The position numbers and the translations under genes are program-made. Positions 34,615-42,833 of a stretch of DNA of 64,000 bases are shown in pieces (the first letter of the stretch is position 1; every line of letters starts with the position of its first letter). The DNA is from Spiribacter salinus M19-40 (GTDB taxonomy: Bacteria; Pseudomonadota; Gammaproteobacteria; Nitrococcales; Nitrococcaceae), in the NCBI RefSeq assembly GCF_000319575.2, contig NC_021291.1:992001-1056000 (forward strand), given 5' to 3'. The notes beneath the pieces are model-generated. The model worked only from the letters and a program-made list of their open reading frames with translations. It made no database searches and had not been told where the DNA came from.

Positions 34615-36226
34615 CGCGTTTTCTCAGCTCGTTTTTCTGTATCTTTCCCGTCGCCGTTCGAGGGATCGATTCAAAGACAAAATGCCGCGGTATTTTATAG
34701 CCCGCTAGATTGTCTCGGCAGTGGCGTGTTAGTTCTTCTGCGTCGACTTCGACACCAGCAAGACACTCTACGAACGCACAAGGTGTCTCGCCCCAGCGCG
34801 CATGCGGCATGGCGACCACTGCGGCAACGGCGACTGCTGGGTGTTTGTAGAGGACATCCTCGATCTCGATAGACGAGATATTCTCGCCGCCGGAGATAAT
34901 GATGTCCTTGGAGCGATCCTTGAGCTGAATGTAGCCATCGGGATGGATGACGCCGAGGTCACCGGAGCGAAACCACCCGCCGCGAAAGGCTTCCTCGGTG
35001 GCCTTGGGGTTGCGGAAGTAGCCCTTCATCACCACATTGCCACGGAACATCACCTCACCGATGGTCTCGCCGTCCTTCGGCACGGGCGTCATGGCATCCG
35101 GATCCATTACACTCAGCGCCTCGAGTGGCAGATAGCGCACCCCCTGACGCGCCTTTTGGCGGGTGCGTGCCTCGATATCCAACCCATCCCACTCCGCGTG
35201 CCACTCATTGACGACGGCTGGGCCGTACGTCTCGGTGAGCCCATAGAGCTGGGTCACGGTAAAACCGGCCTGTTCCATATCGGCGAGCACCCGCTCGGGT
35301 GGGGGTGCGGCGGCCGTGAAAAAATCGACTGCGTGGTCCAGCTGCTGCCCCGCCCCCGCCTCGGAAGAGACCAGGAGCGCCATGACGGGTGGGGCCCCGC
35401 ACAAGTGCGTGACCTGATGCGCGTGAATCGCCTCCCAGATCGGCTCGGCGCGAACCTGACGCAAACACACATGCGTACCGAAGACCACCGACAGCGTCCA
35501 AGGAAAACACCAGCCGTTGCAGTGGAACATCGGCAGGGTCCACAGATACACCGAGTGCCGTGGCATGTTGGCGATTAGCGCATTGCCCTGGGCAAGCAAG
35601 TACGCACCGCGATGGTGGGAGACGACCCCCTTGGGATTGCCAGTGGTCCCGGAGGTATAGCCGATCGAAATCGCATCCCATTCATCGGCGGGCAGAGCCC
35701 AATCAAAATCGGGATCACCCGCTGCGAGCAGCGATTCATACGTCTCGGCGGGCAACTGCCCAGCCGCTGAGTGCGGATGCTGCGGATCATCGTAAATCAC
35801 CAGTGTCGGCTCGACCTCGGTAAGGGCAAGGGCAGCCTCAGCGAGGTCGAGGAACTCCCGATCAACGATGAGCATGGAGGCGCCGGCATGATCGAGCTGA
35901 AATGCGATCGTTGCCGCATCAAGGCGTGTATTGATCGCATGAATGACCGCGCCGGCCATTGGCACGCCATGATGGGCCTCGAGCATCGGTGGGACGTTGG
36001 GCAGCAGCACCGAGACCGTGTCACCGGACCCGAATCCCCGCTGCACCAAGGCGGAAGCGAGCTGGCAGGCGCGCCGATAGAAATCGCGATAGGCAATGCG
36101 CTCAGTGCCATGAATGATGGCCGTGTGATCCGGCATGACCGCCGCCGCGCGCTCCAGGAACGTCAGGGGCGTCAGCGGCTGGTGGTTGGCCGGATTCTTG
36201 TCGAGATCCTGATTGAACAGATTCAC
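34607..36226 (-). CDS. AMP-forming acyl-CoA ligase (DmdB/FadD-like)
   Basis: A 539-residue ANL-superfamily enzyme. The ATP loop is YTSGTTGNPKG, followed by QLYGLTETYGPAV, the hinge WFRSGDLGVIHPDGYIQLKDRSKDIIISGGENIS, and the catalytic C-terminal lysine in PRTATGKIQKNEL. The N-terminus (NLFNQDLDKNPANHQPLTPLTFLERAA) is like the medium-chain/3-methylmercaptopropionate CoA ligase group, so DmdB is possible. I place the start at the GTG at 36226, which overlaps the crotonase stop (GTGA); a GTG at 36238 also exists. Second-to-last step of an operon with CoA-binding protein and crotonase. Substrate is not certain. Confidence 0.88.
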   Translation of the reverse strand: MNLFNQDLDKNPANHQPLTPLTFLERAAAVMPDHTAIIHGTERIAYRDFYRRACQLASALVQRGFGSGDTVSVLLPNVPPMLEAHHGVPMAGAVIHAINTRLDAATIAFQLDHAGASMLIVDREFLDLAEAALALTEVEPTLVIYDDPQHPHSAAGQLPAETYESLLAAGDPDFDWALPADEWDAISIGYTSGTTGNPKGVVSHHRGAYLLAQGNALIANMPRHSVYLWTLPMFHCNGWCFPWTLSVVFGTHVCLRQVRAEPIWEAIHAHQVTHLCGAPPVMALLVSSEAGAGQQLDHAVDFFTAAAPPPERVLADMEQAGFTVTQLYGLTETYGPAVVNEWHAEWDGLDIEARTRQKARQGVRYLPLEALSVMDPDAMTPVPKDGETIGEVMFRGNVVMKGYFRNPKATEEAFRGGWFRSGDLGVIHPDGYIQLKDRSKDIIISGGENISSIEIEDVLYKHPAVAVAAVVAMPHARWGETPCAFVECLAGVEVDAEELTRHCRDNLAGYKIPRHFVFESIPRTATGKIQKNELRKRVN

Positions 36227-37041
36227 TGATCTGACCACTGAGGCGGGCGCTTTTCGATAAACGCGCCAATCCCCTCTTCAGCGTCTTTTTTAAGCAGGTT
36301 GTCGACCATCACCGCCGCTGTGTAGGCATAAGCCTCGTCCAGCGGCAGCTCCTGCTGGTGGTAGAAGGCCTTCTTACCCGTTGCCAGTGTCATGCTCGAC
36401 TTCCCGGCGATCTGGCGGGCCATACCCATTGTGTGCTCGGTCAGCGCGTCCTCGTCGATCACCCGATTAACCAGCCCGATCTCGACCGCGCGCGCAGCGT
36501 CGATCAGCTCGCCGGTCAGCAACATCTCCATGGCGGCCTTGCGCCCGACATTGCGAGAGAGCGCGACCATCGGCGTCGAGCAGAAAAGCCCAATGTTCAC
36601 GCCAGGAACAGCCAGACGCGCCTGGGGGGAGGCGTAGGCCAGGTCACAGCTGGCCACCAACTGGCAGCCGGCAGCTGTCGCTACGCCAGCCACCTCGGCA
36701 ATGACCGGTTTGGGATGATTCACGATGGCCTGCATCATGGCCGAGCAGCGCTCTAGCGTGGAGGTAAAAAACGCCCGTCCGCGATCGTCGGATTGCCGTG
36801 CTCGAGTGATTTCCTTGAGGTCATGGCCCGCGCAGAAGGCTGGACCGGTGGCGGCAAGCACGATCACTCGCACCAAGGGGTCCGACTGGGCATCCGCGAG
36901 TGCCTTCGAGAGCACATCCAGCATGTCGTCAGACAGCGCATTGCGTCGGGCGCTATCGTTGAGCGTGAGCCGCAGCACACCCGACTCGATGGGGGCGCGA
37001 CGCAGAATCGATTCTGTCTCCGGGGCGTTCTGTGAGGCCAT
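36223..37041 (-). CDS. Crotonase-fold protein (ECHDC3-like), catalytic Glu residues absent
   Basis: A 272-residue enoyl-CoA hydratase/isomerase superfamily member, starting at ATG 37041 after AGGAG. CoA-binding and oxyanion-hole blocks are present (FCAGHDLKE and GVATAAGCQLVASCDLAYAS). Both glutamates of a working hydratase are replaced: GGGCEL is AAGCQL (Gln) and QPEILLG is VPGVNIG (Gly). That pattern is typical of the ECHDC3 group, whose reaction is unknown. It may act on another CoA thioester or be non-hydratase. Annotators would call it enoyl-CoA hydratase; I advise against that. The frame upstream to 37308 is inside the CoA-binding gene. Confidence 0.85.
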   Translation of the reverse strand: MASQNAPETESILRRAPIESGVLRLTLNDSARRNALSDDMLDVLSKALADAQSDPLVRVIVLAATGPAFCAGHDLKEITRARQSDDRGRAFFTSTLERCSAMMQAIVNHPKPVIAEVAGVATAAGCQLVASCDLAYASPQARLAVPGVNIGLFCSTPMVALSRNVGRKAAMEMLLTGELIDAARAVEIGLVNRVIDEDALTEHTMGMARQIAGKSSMTLATGKKAFYHQQELPLDEAYAYTAAVMVDNLLKKDAEEGIGAFIEKRPPQWSDQ

Positions 37042-37054
37042 CTCGAAGCTCCTG

Positions 37055-37486
37055 TCAGTGTGTTCGGGCCAGTTCAATGCTCGGGCAACGATCCATGACG
37101 ACCTGCAGTCCGCCAGCGCGTGCGATGGCTGCCGCCTGCTCATCGACAATATCGAGCTGGCCCCAAAGAACGCGGGCCTGGATCGCGACGGCTTCACGGG
37201 CAAGACCGGCCAGCTCGTTTGCCGGACGGAAGACATCGACCATATCAACCGATCGGTCGATTGCAGCGAGCGTGTCGTAAACCGGCAGCCCAGCAATCTC
37301 GGTGACATCGGGGCGGGGATTAACGGGAAGGACTTGATAGCCTTTTGAAAGCAGATCTTTTAAAACGGCATGACTGGGTTTATTCGGGTTAGCACTGGCG
37401 CCAACCAACGCGATCGTTTTGACCGAATCGAGGATCTCGCGAACGAATTCGTCGGGGTAAATATCCCCGTGGCGATGGTCGCTCAT
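37055..37486 (-). CDS. CoA-binding domain protein (YccU-like)
   Basis: A 143-residue protein with a Rossmann-type CoA-binding domain. Visible blocks are IALVGASANPNKPSHAVLKDLLSKGYQVLPVNPR and DMVDVFRPANELAGLAREAVAIQARVLWGQLDI, matching YccU/YneT proteins and the succinyl-CoA ligase N-terminal domain. The function of stand-alone members is unknown. First gene of the operon with crotonase (13-base gap) and acyl-CoA ligase, which suggests a CoA-related regulatory or carrier role (inference). Confidence 0.9.
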   Translation of the reverse strand: MSDHRHGDIYPDEFVREILDSVKTIALVGASANPNKPSHAVLKDLLSKGYQVLPVNPRPDVTEIAGLPVYDTLAAIDRSVDMVDVFRPANELAGLAREAVAIQARVLWGQLDIVDEQAAAIARAGGLQVVMDRCPSIELARTH

Positions 37487-37555
37487 ATTCAGCGCCTTTT
37501 CTCTCTCCTGCCGTTATTTCGAGTATCGAGTTTCAGTGCAGTGAAGTCAAAGCAA

Positions 37556-37584
37556 TTGGGCGCTCCATTGCGCGGTGCTATTCT
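37556..37584 (+). promoter_or_regulatory. Candidate promoter giving a leaderless yqiA transcript
   Basis: TTGGGC (-35-like) is separated by exactly 17 bases from TATTCT (-10, four of six). The -10 ends 6 bases before the ATG at 37591, so transcription would start at or just before the start codon. No ribosome-binding sequence is seen upstream of the ATG. Spacing is seen; the leaderless reading is inference. Confidence 0.35.
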
Positions 37585-37587
37585 CCA

Positions 37588-38172
37588 GTGATGGCGAAAA
37601 CACTGAACTACCTGCACGGCTTTAACTCGGCCGCACTCGACAGCGATACGAAGGTCCAGGATCTTCGGCGCCGCTTCAACGTCAATCTGATCAACTACGA
37701 CAGCTTCGCCTCGCGCGAGGCGATCATTGAACAGATCGAGGCGCAGTCGGTTTCGGGGGCTGACGTTGCATTCATCGGCACGTCACTCGGAGGCTATTTT
37801 GCGGCGGTGATGGGTCAGCGCACGGCCCGGCCCGCCATCATGGTGAATCCGAGCGGCGACCCGCACTGGGGTCTTGGCAAATATCTGGACCGGTCACTGG
37901 CCAACCCGAAGCTACCCGAGGCTCCACTGCGCGCATTGGATCGGGCAACGGTGGCGTCGTACGCCGGTCATGCACTCTCCGCGAAGGCCGTGGATTACGC
38001 GGTTCCGCCGATGCTCGTCTTGGATTTGGAAGACGAGTTGCTCGATGCACGAGCCACCCTGCGAGAATATGGGCATCTTGCGCCGCCCCTCGTGTTCGAC
38101 GGCGGCAGTCACCGCTTCGAGCACATGGCAGAGGCCCTCGATGGGATCGAGGCCTACGCCTGGCCTGACTGA
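37588..38172 (+). CDS. YqiA/YcfP family alpha/beta fold hydrolase
   Basis: A 194-residue UPF0227 protein. The start LNYLHGFNSAALDSDT is typical, the nucleophile elbow is GTSLGGYFA, and FDGGSHRFEHM near the end supplies the catalytic His. E. coli YqiA is an esterase of unknown natural substrate. GTG at 37588 and ATG at 37591 are both possible starts; the ATG is likely if the transcript is leaderless. Ends 69 bases before the metal permease gene. Confidence 0.88.
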   Translation: MMAKTLNYLHGFNSAALDSDTKVQDLRRRFNVNLINYDSFASREAIIEQIEAQSVSGADVAFIGTSLGGYFAAVMGQRTARPAIMVNPSGDPHWGLGKYLDRSLANPKLPEAPLRALDRATVASYAGHALSAKAVDYAVPPMLVLDLEDELLDARATLREYGHLAPPLVFDGGSHRFEHMAEALDGIEAYAWPD

Positions 38173-38241
38173 TGCTGCATCAGGATCACGGGGAATCTGA
38201 ATCGCTCGCCAGGTGAGGGCCACCGGCGTTACGGTGGAGAC

Positions 38242-39315
38242 ATGAAAATCGTCGAGGCGATTGTTGAGCTGACGCTGACGGCCGCGCCATGGCTGGTTGC
38301 AGGCTTGCTGATGGCCGGGCTGGTGCGGGCACTGGTGCCAACGAACCAGCTCCAGCGTCTGGTTGGCGGGGATGGCTTCGCAGGGATCTCACGGGCCGCC
38401 GTGATTGGTGCGCCGCTGCCGCTGTGCTCCTGCGGAGCAATCCCCACCGCCATCGCCCTGCACCGCGGTGGCGCAGGGCGCGGACCGACCACCGCGTTCC
38501 TCATTGGCACGCCGGGCATCGGCGTTGACTCGCTCGCGATCAGCTATGCATTGCTCGGGCCTTTTATGATGCTGGCACGCGCCACGTCAGCGGTCGCTAC
38601 GGCAATCAGCACAGGCATTACCGTCGCCCTCACCGGGGCGGACCGGCGGCCGGCAACGCAAGCAGCGACATCGACGCCGTGTAACGCCGGTTGCAACGAA
38701 GACTGCGGGGCGGACCCAAACCGCACAGCCGCCAACCGCGAACGCGCGTCGCTCGGCGCTCGGCTCAGCGATGGAATGCACTACGCCTTCGTGGACATCC
38801 TGGATGACATTGCACCGTGGCTCGCCGTGGGACTGCTGCTCGCGGGCGTCCTGACCGGGCTAACCACCGCGGAGACACTGGCGGGCATTGGCAGCGGCGT
38901 ATGGCCCATGCTGCTCATGGCCGTGATTGGTATCCCGCTGTACATCTGCGCGACGGCCGCCACGCCCATTGCCGCGGGGATGCTGCTCGCTGGTGTTTCC
39001 CCGGGCACCGCGCTGGTTTTTCTCGTTGCTGGACCAGTCACCAGCCTCGCCACCCTCGGCGTCCTGCGCCGCGAGTTCGGTGTGCGCGCGCTGACCGGGT
39101 ATCTCGCGAGCATCATCGTGACCACGGTCCTGCTCGGGCTGGCAACGGATGGCCTGATCGCTGGTACGGGCCTCAATGTGGCTGCCCAGAGCGGCACCGC
39201 CGGGGAGCTGCTACCCGTATGGATTCAGGTGGCGGCAGCCCTGGCGTTACTTACCCTCGGGATACGCCCGCTGCGTCAGCGCCTCGCCGGCATAACGCTG
39301 CATCCGGGGCGCTAA
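38242..39315 (+). CDS. SO_0444-type Cu/Zn efflux permease
   Basis: A 357-residue membrane permease of the ArsP/YraQ group (PF03773). Eight or so helices form two repeats. The first has the conserved PLPLCSCGAIPTAIALHRGGA (C62-S-C64) and GTPGIGVDSLAISYALLGPF; the second has CATAATPIAAGMLLAGVSPGTALVFLVAGPVTS. A cytoplasmic loop near residue 150 contains CNAGCNEDCGAD, a likely metal-binding site found in the SO_0444 subfamily. It probably exports copper or zinc. Located 26 bases before recC and may be co-transcribed. Confidence 0.9.
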   Translation: MKIVEAIVELTLTAAPWLVAGLLMAGLVRALVPTNQLQRLVGGDGFAGISRAAVIGAPLPLCSCGAIPTAIALHRGGAGRGPTTAFLIGTPGIGVDSLAISYALLGPFMMLARATSAVATAISTGITVALTGADRRPATQAATSTPCNAGCNEDCGADPNRTAANRERASLGARLSDGMHYAFVDILDDIAPWLAVGLLLAGVLTGLTTAETLAGIGSGVWPMLLMAVIGIPLYICATAATPIAAGMLLAGVSPGTALVFLVAGPVTSLATLGVLRREFGVRALTGYLASIIVTTVLLGLATDGLIAGTGLNVAAQSGTAGELLPVWIQVAAALALLTLGIRPLRQRLAGITLHPGR

Positions 39316-39341
39316 CCGCCGATGTTGATACGCTAACGGGC

Positions 39342-42300
39342 ATGACGCCGCACACTGCCAATGGCCCGATCATGCTGCAGAGCAACCGCATGGAGGATCT
39401 GCGCGATCTCACCCTGCAGTGGATCCGGCGACATCCGCTGCACCCGCTCGGGCGCACCCTGTTCCTGGTGCAAAGCAATGGCATTGCTCAGTGGCTGAAA
39501 ACCTCTATTGCCACAACAGGCGACGGCAACGGTCATGGCGTGTGCCTGGGCATTGAGGTCAGCCTGCCGGCGCGCTTTCAGTGGCAGGCCTACCGCAGCG
39601 TTATCGAGACCAACGAGGGCGTGGGCGCCGTGCCCGTCACCTCCCCGTACGACAAAAATCGACTGCGCTGGCGCATCATGGCGCTACTGCCCACGCTGCT
39701 CACCGAGCCGCTGTTTGCGCCCCTGGCCCATTACCTGCGCAACGATCAGGAAAAAAGCCGGCAATTTCAGCTGGCGGAGCAGCTCGCCGACCTGTTCGAC
39801 CAGTATCAGGTCTATCGCGCCGACTGGTTGAACGACTGGGATGCGGGGCGGGATCAACTCCGCCTCGCAGGCGGCCGCGCGACACCGGTACCTGATGAGC
39901 AGCGCTGGCAACCGGCGCTGTGGCGACGAATCGGGGAGTCGCTCGGCACTGGGCGTGCGGACACGCACCGTGCGGCAATCCATCAGCGGTTCCTGGGTGC
40001 GGCGCATCACCTCAGTGAACGTCCCGAGGCGCTCCCTGAGCGCATTGTCGTGTTCGGGATCTCCTCTTTGCCGCAGCCAATGCTGGAGACGCTGGGCGCG
40101 CTGTCCGGGGTAAGCGAGGTCATCCTGTGCCTTCTCAACCCCTGCCAGTACGACTGGAGCGAGATTATCGAGACACAGGAGGTTCTGCGCCAGCAGCGCA
40201 GACTCCGCCGCCGTCAGGGCATGCCGACGGGCCTGCATCGTCAACCCGAGCAGCTGCATCTTCATGCCCATCCACTGCTCGCGGCCTGGGGCAAGCAAGG
40301 CCGGGACTACCTGCAGCTTCTCAGCGAGCACGATCACACCGATCTCACCGCGATGCAGGCGCTTCAGCAGCCCGTGGACTTTTTCAGTGAGCCGACGACG
40401 GACACGCTGCTTGGCCAACTTCAGTCAGACATCCTCAACCTCCGGCCCTTAGACGAGACCCGTGACGCTTGGCCGCCAGTGAGCGCCGACCAGGACAACG
40501 CCATCCGGTTCCACCGCTGCCACAGCCCGCAGCGCGAGCTTGAAGTACTGCATGACACGCTACTGGCGGCCTTCGACCAGGATGCCGAGCTAACGCCCCG
40601 GGACGTCATGGTCATGGTGCCCGACATTAATGAATACGCTCCGATAATCGATGCGGTGTTTGGTCAGTTCACCTATCGCGACCGCCGGTATGTGCCCTAT
40701 CACATCGCGGATCAGGGCCGACGTCATCGCGAACCACTGCTGGTGGCACTCGAGGCCCTGCTGTCCCTTCCACGCTCACGGTTTCGTGCCAGCGAGATCC
40801 TCGATTTGCTGGACATTCCACCCTTGCGCGCGCGCTTTGGCCTGGCAGAGGGTGATCTGGACACGCTCAAGCGCTGGATCGAGGGCGCGAATATCCGCTG
40901 GGGCCTTAGCGCGGAGCAGCGCGCCGATCTGGGCCTACCTCATCAGGATGCCCTGCACACGTGGCGCTTCGGCCTTGAACGAATGCTCATGGGCTATGCG
41001 GTGGGCTCAGGTGATCCGTCTGAGCCCGACTGGCAGGACATCGTGCCCTATGACGAAGTGGCAGGGCTGGATGCCGGGCTGGTTGGCCCGCTCTATCAGC
41101 TCATCGCCACCCTCGACGACTACCGCGTGCACTTGGCCAAGCCCAAGCCAGCCGCCGACTGGGCGCTGACCGTGCGGACCATGATCGACGCGACACTGAC
41201 CCCTCAGACGGCAGCCGAGCAGGCCCTGCTGGGACAAATAGTGACCGGCCTGGAAACCTGGCAGCAAGAAATCGAGGAAGCGGCGGTGGACGACGACCTC
41301 CCGCTCGCAGTGGTCCGCGAGAGCTGGCTCGCGCAGCTCGACGAGCCGGCTCTCTCGCAGGGCTTTCAGATGGGGGGCATCACCTTTGCCACGCTCATGC
41401 CCATGCGGGCGATCCCCTTTAAGCACGTGGTGCTACTCGGGATGAATGACGGCGCCTACCCCCGCCGAGCGGAGGCCCCGGACTTCGATTTGATGGCGCG
41501 CCGAGGGCACTATCGAGCCGGGGACCGCGCCCGCCGCGATGACGACCGGTATCTGTTCCTCGAGGCCCTGCTCTCCGCCCGTGACCGCCTGACCATTAGC
41601 TGGTGTGCCCGCAGCGTTCGCGACAACAGTGAACAGCCCCCCAGCGTCCTCGTTGGGCAGTTACGGGATCATCTGGATCGCGGCTGGCGGCTGGACACAA
41701 ACGAGCTGGATGCCTCAGTCGCCGAGGCACTGACCACCGATCACCCACTGCAGCCGTTCGCCGAAGCCTATTTTCGCGATGGATCCCCCTTGTTCTCCTA
41801 TGCCAATGAGTGGCGCTCCCTGCGTACAGCGATCCCTGAAATCGAGGCCAACCCGCTATCCCTCTGGATACCGGAGGGGCCGATCACGCTCACGAACCTG
41901 GTTCGATTTCTACGCGACCCGGTCACCGCGCTGTTCCAGCAGCGTCTGGGCACTTACGCCGGGGAAGACGCCGCCGTCACGCCCGACGAGGAGCCATTTG
42001 AATTTGATGCCCTCGGCGGCTGGCAAGCCCGTAACACCCTGTTGGAGCCGATCAGCCAGTCGCTTGGCCACGGCGTAGACATCGATCCGATGGCCGAGCT
42101 TGAGCGACGCATCGACCGCCACCAGCGTGCGGGTGACTATCCGCCAGCCCCCGTGGCAAACGCGATCCGCGGCCGATTGCTCGATCGGGTCCCCGAGACA
42201 CTGATGCGCTACCGCGCCTTGCTCGCGGACTATCCTGAACGGCCCACAACTTCACCCCGTATCGAACTGCGTGTCTCAGTGGCCCTGCAAGGCGAGACGC

Positions 42301-42833
42301 ACACCGTCATGCTTGAGGATAGCCTTGAGGGGATCAGCATGGCAGAAACGATGACCGGTGAGCCCCGCCGGGCCCGACTTGCCCTGGTCACCAGCCCACT
42401 GTTGGGCAACAAGGACAAGCTGCACTGGCGGCAGCTCCTCAAGCACTGGCCAGCGCATCTGGCCACGCAGTGCCTCTACCCTGCCACGGACACCCATCTG
42501 GTCTCTCCGGGCAGCACCTTGACGCTGCCGGGTCTGCCCGCAGCCGAGGCGCGTGCGGCCCTGTCCGCGCTCATCAAGCAATGGCTCCTCGGTATGCATC
42601 AACCGACCCCGACGCATCCCGATCTCGCGCGGCCGCTGCTTGTGGGCTCGAAGCAGTGCCCCCGGGACTGGGAGAACGCCTACGACACACTTCGCGAGCG
42701 CAGCCCGTTGTTTGTTCGGGAATACCCGCGCCTCGACAGCCTGGTGCAGGACGACGCGTTTAACGCGTTCAGCCACCGCCTATACGGCGCATTCCATGCC
42801 CACCTCGAGCGCCGACAGGTGGTCAGGACATGA
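39342..42833 (+). CDS. recC: Exodeoxyribonuclease V subunit gamma (RecC)
   Basis: A 1163-residue protein; E. coli RecC has 1122. The start MTPHTANGPIMLQSNRMEDL is typical (residues lining the single-strand channel), with FLVQSNGIAQWLK next. RVEQSHL-type helicase-dead domains follow (VMVPDINEYAPIIDAVFG, FKHVVLLGMNDGAYPR, RDDDRYLFLEALLSARDRLTISWCAR). RecC splits the strands at a break, holds RecB and RecD, and reads Chi. The start at ATG 39342 is chosen; the frame runs upstream to 38817 through the permease gene and is not real there. Its stop overlaps recB by 4 bases. Confidence 0.95.
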   Translation: MTPHTANGPIMLQSNRMEDLRDLTLQWIRRHPLHPLGRTLFLVQSNGIAQWLKTSIATTGDGNGHGVCLGIEVSLPARFQWQAYRSVIETNEGVGAVPVTSPYDKNRLRWRIMALLPTLLTEPLFAPLAHYLRNDQEKSRQFQLAEQLADLFDQYQVYRADWLNDWDAGRDQLRLAGGRATPVPDEQRWQPALWRRIGESLGTGRADTHRAAIHQRFLGAAHHLSERPEALPERIVVFGISSLPQPMLETLGALSGVSEVILCLLNPCQYDWSEIIETQEVLRQQRRLRRRQGMPTGLHRQPEQLHLHAHPLLAAWGKQGRDYLQLLSEHDHTDLTAMQALQQPVDFFSEPTTDTLLGQLQSDILNLRPLDETRDAWPPVSADQDNAIRFHRCHSPQRELEVLHDTLLAAFDQDAELTPRDVMVMVPDINEYAPIIDAVFGQFTYRDRRYVPYHIADQGRRHREPLLVALEALLSLPRSRFRASEILDLLDIPPLRARFGLAEGDLDTLKRWIEGANIRWGLSAEQRADLGLPHQDALHTWRFGLERMLMGYAVGSGDPSEPDWQDIVPYDEVAGLDAGLVGPLYQLIATLDDYRVHLAKPKPAADWALTVRTMIDATLTPQTAAEQALLGQIVTGLETWQQEIEEAAVDDDLPLAVVRESWLAQLDEPALSQGFQMGGITFATLMPMRAIPFKHVVLLGMNDGAYPRRAEAPDFDLMARRGHYRAGDRARRDDDRYLFLEALLSARDRLTISWCARSVRDNSEQPPSVLVGQLRDHLDRGWRLDTNELDASVAEALTTDHPLQPFAEAYFRDGSPLFSYANEWRSLRTAIPEIEANPLSLWIPEGPITLTNLVRFLRDPVTALFQQRLGTYAGEDAAVTPDEEPFEFDALGGWQARNTLLEPISQSLGHGVDIDPMAELERRIDRHQRAGDYPPAPVANAIRGRLLDRVPETLMRYRALLADYPERPTTSPRIELRVSVALQGETHTVMLEDSLEGISMAETMTGEPRRARLALVTSPLLGNKDKLHWRQLLKHWPAHLATQCLYPATDTHLVSPGSTLTLPGLPAAEARAALSALIKQWLLGMHQPTPTHPDLARPLLVGSKQCPRDWENAYDTLRERSPLFVREYPRLDSLVQDDAFNAFSHRLYGAFHAHLERRQVVRT

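Noticed and set aside
31493-37041. A complete DMSP demethylation cluster (dmdA-dmdB-dmdC-dmdD)
   Set aside because: No acyl-CoA dehydrogenase (DmdC) is present, the crotonase lacks the glutamates DmdD needs, and the GcvT-like protein differs from the DmdA I can recall. Kept as an open demethylase hypothesis only.
38817-39341. Upstream extension of recC through the Cu/Zn permease
   Set aside because: It reads through the permease gene in another frame; the RecC-like sequence begins only at the ATG at 39342.
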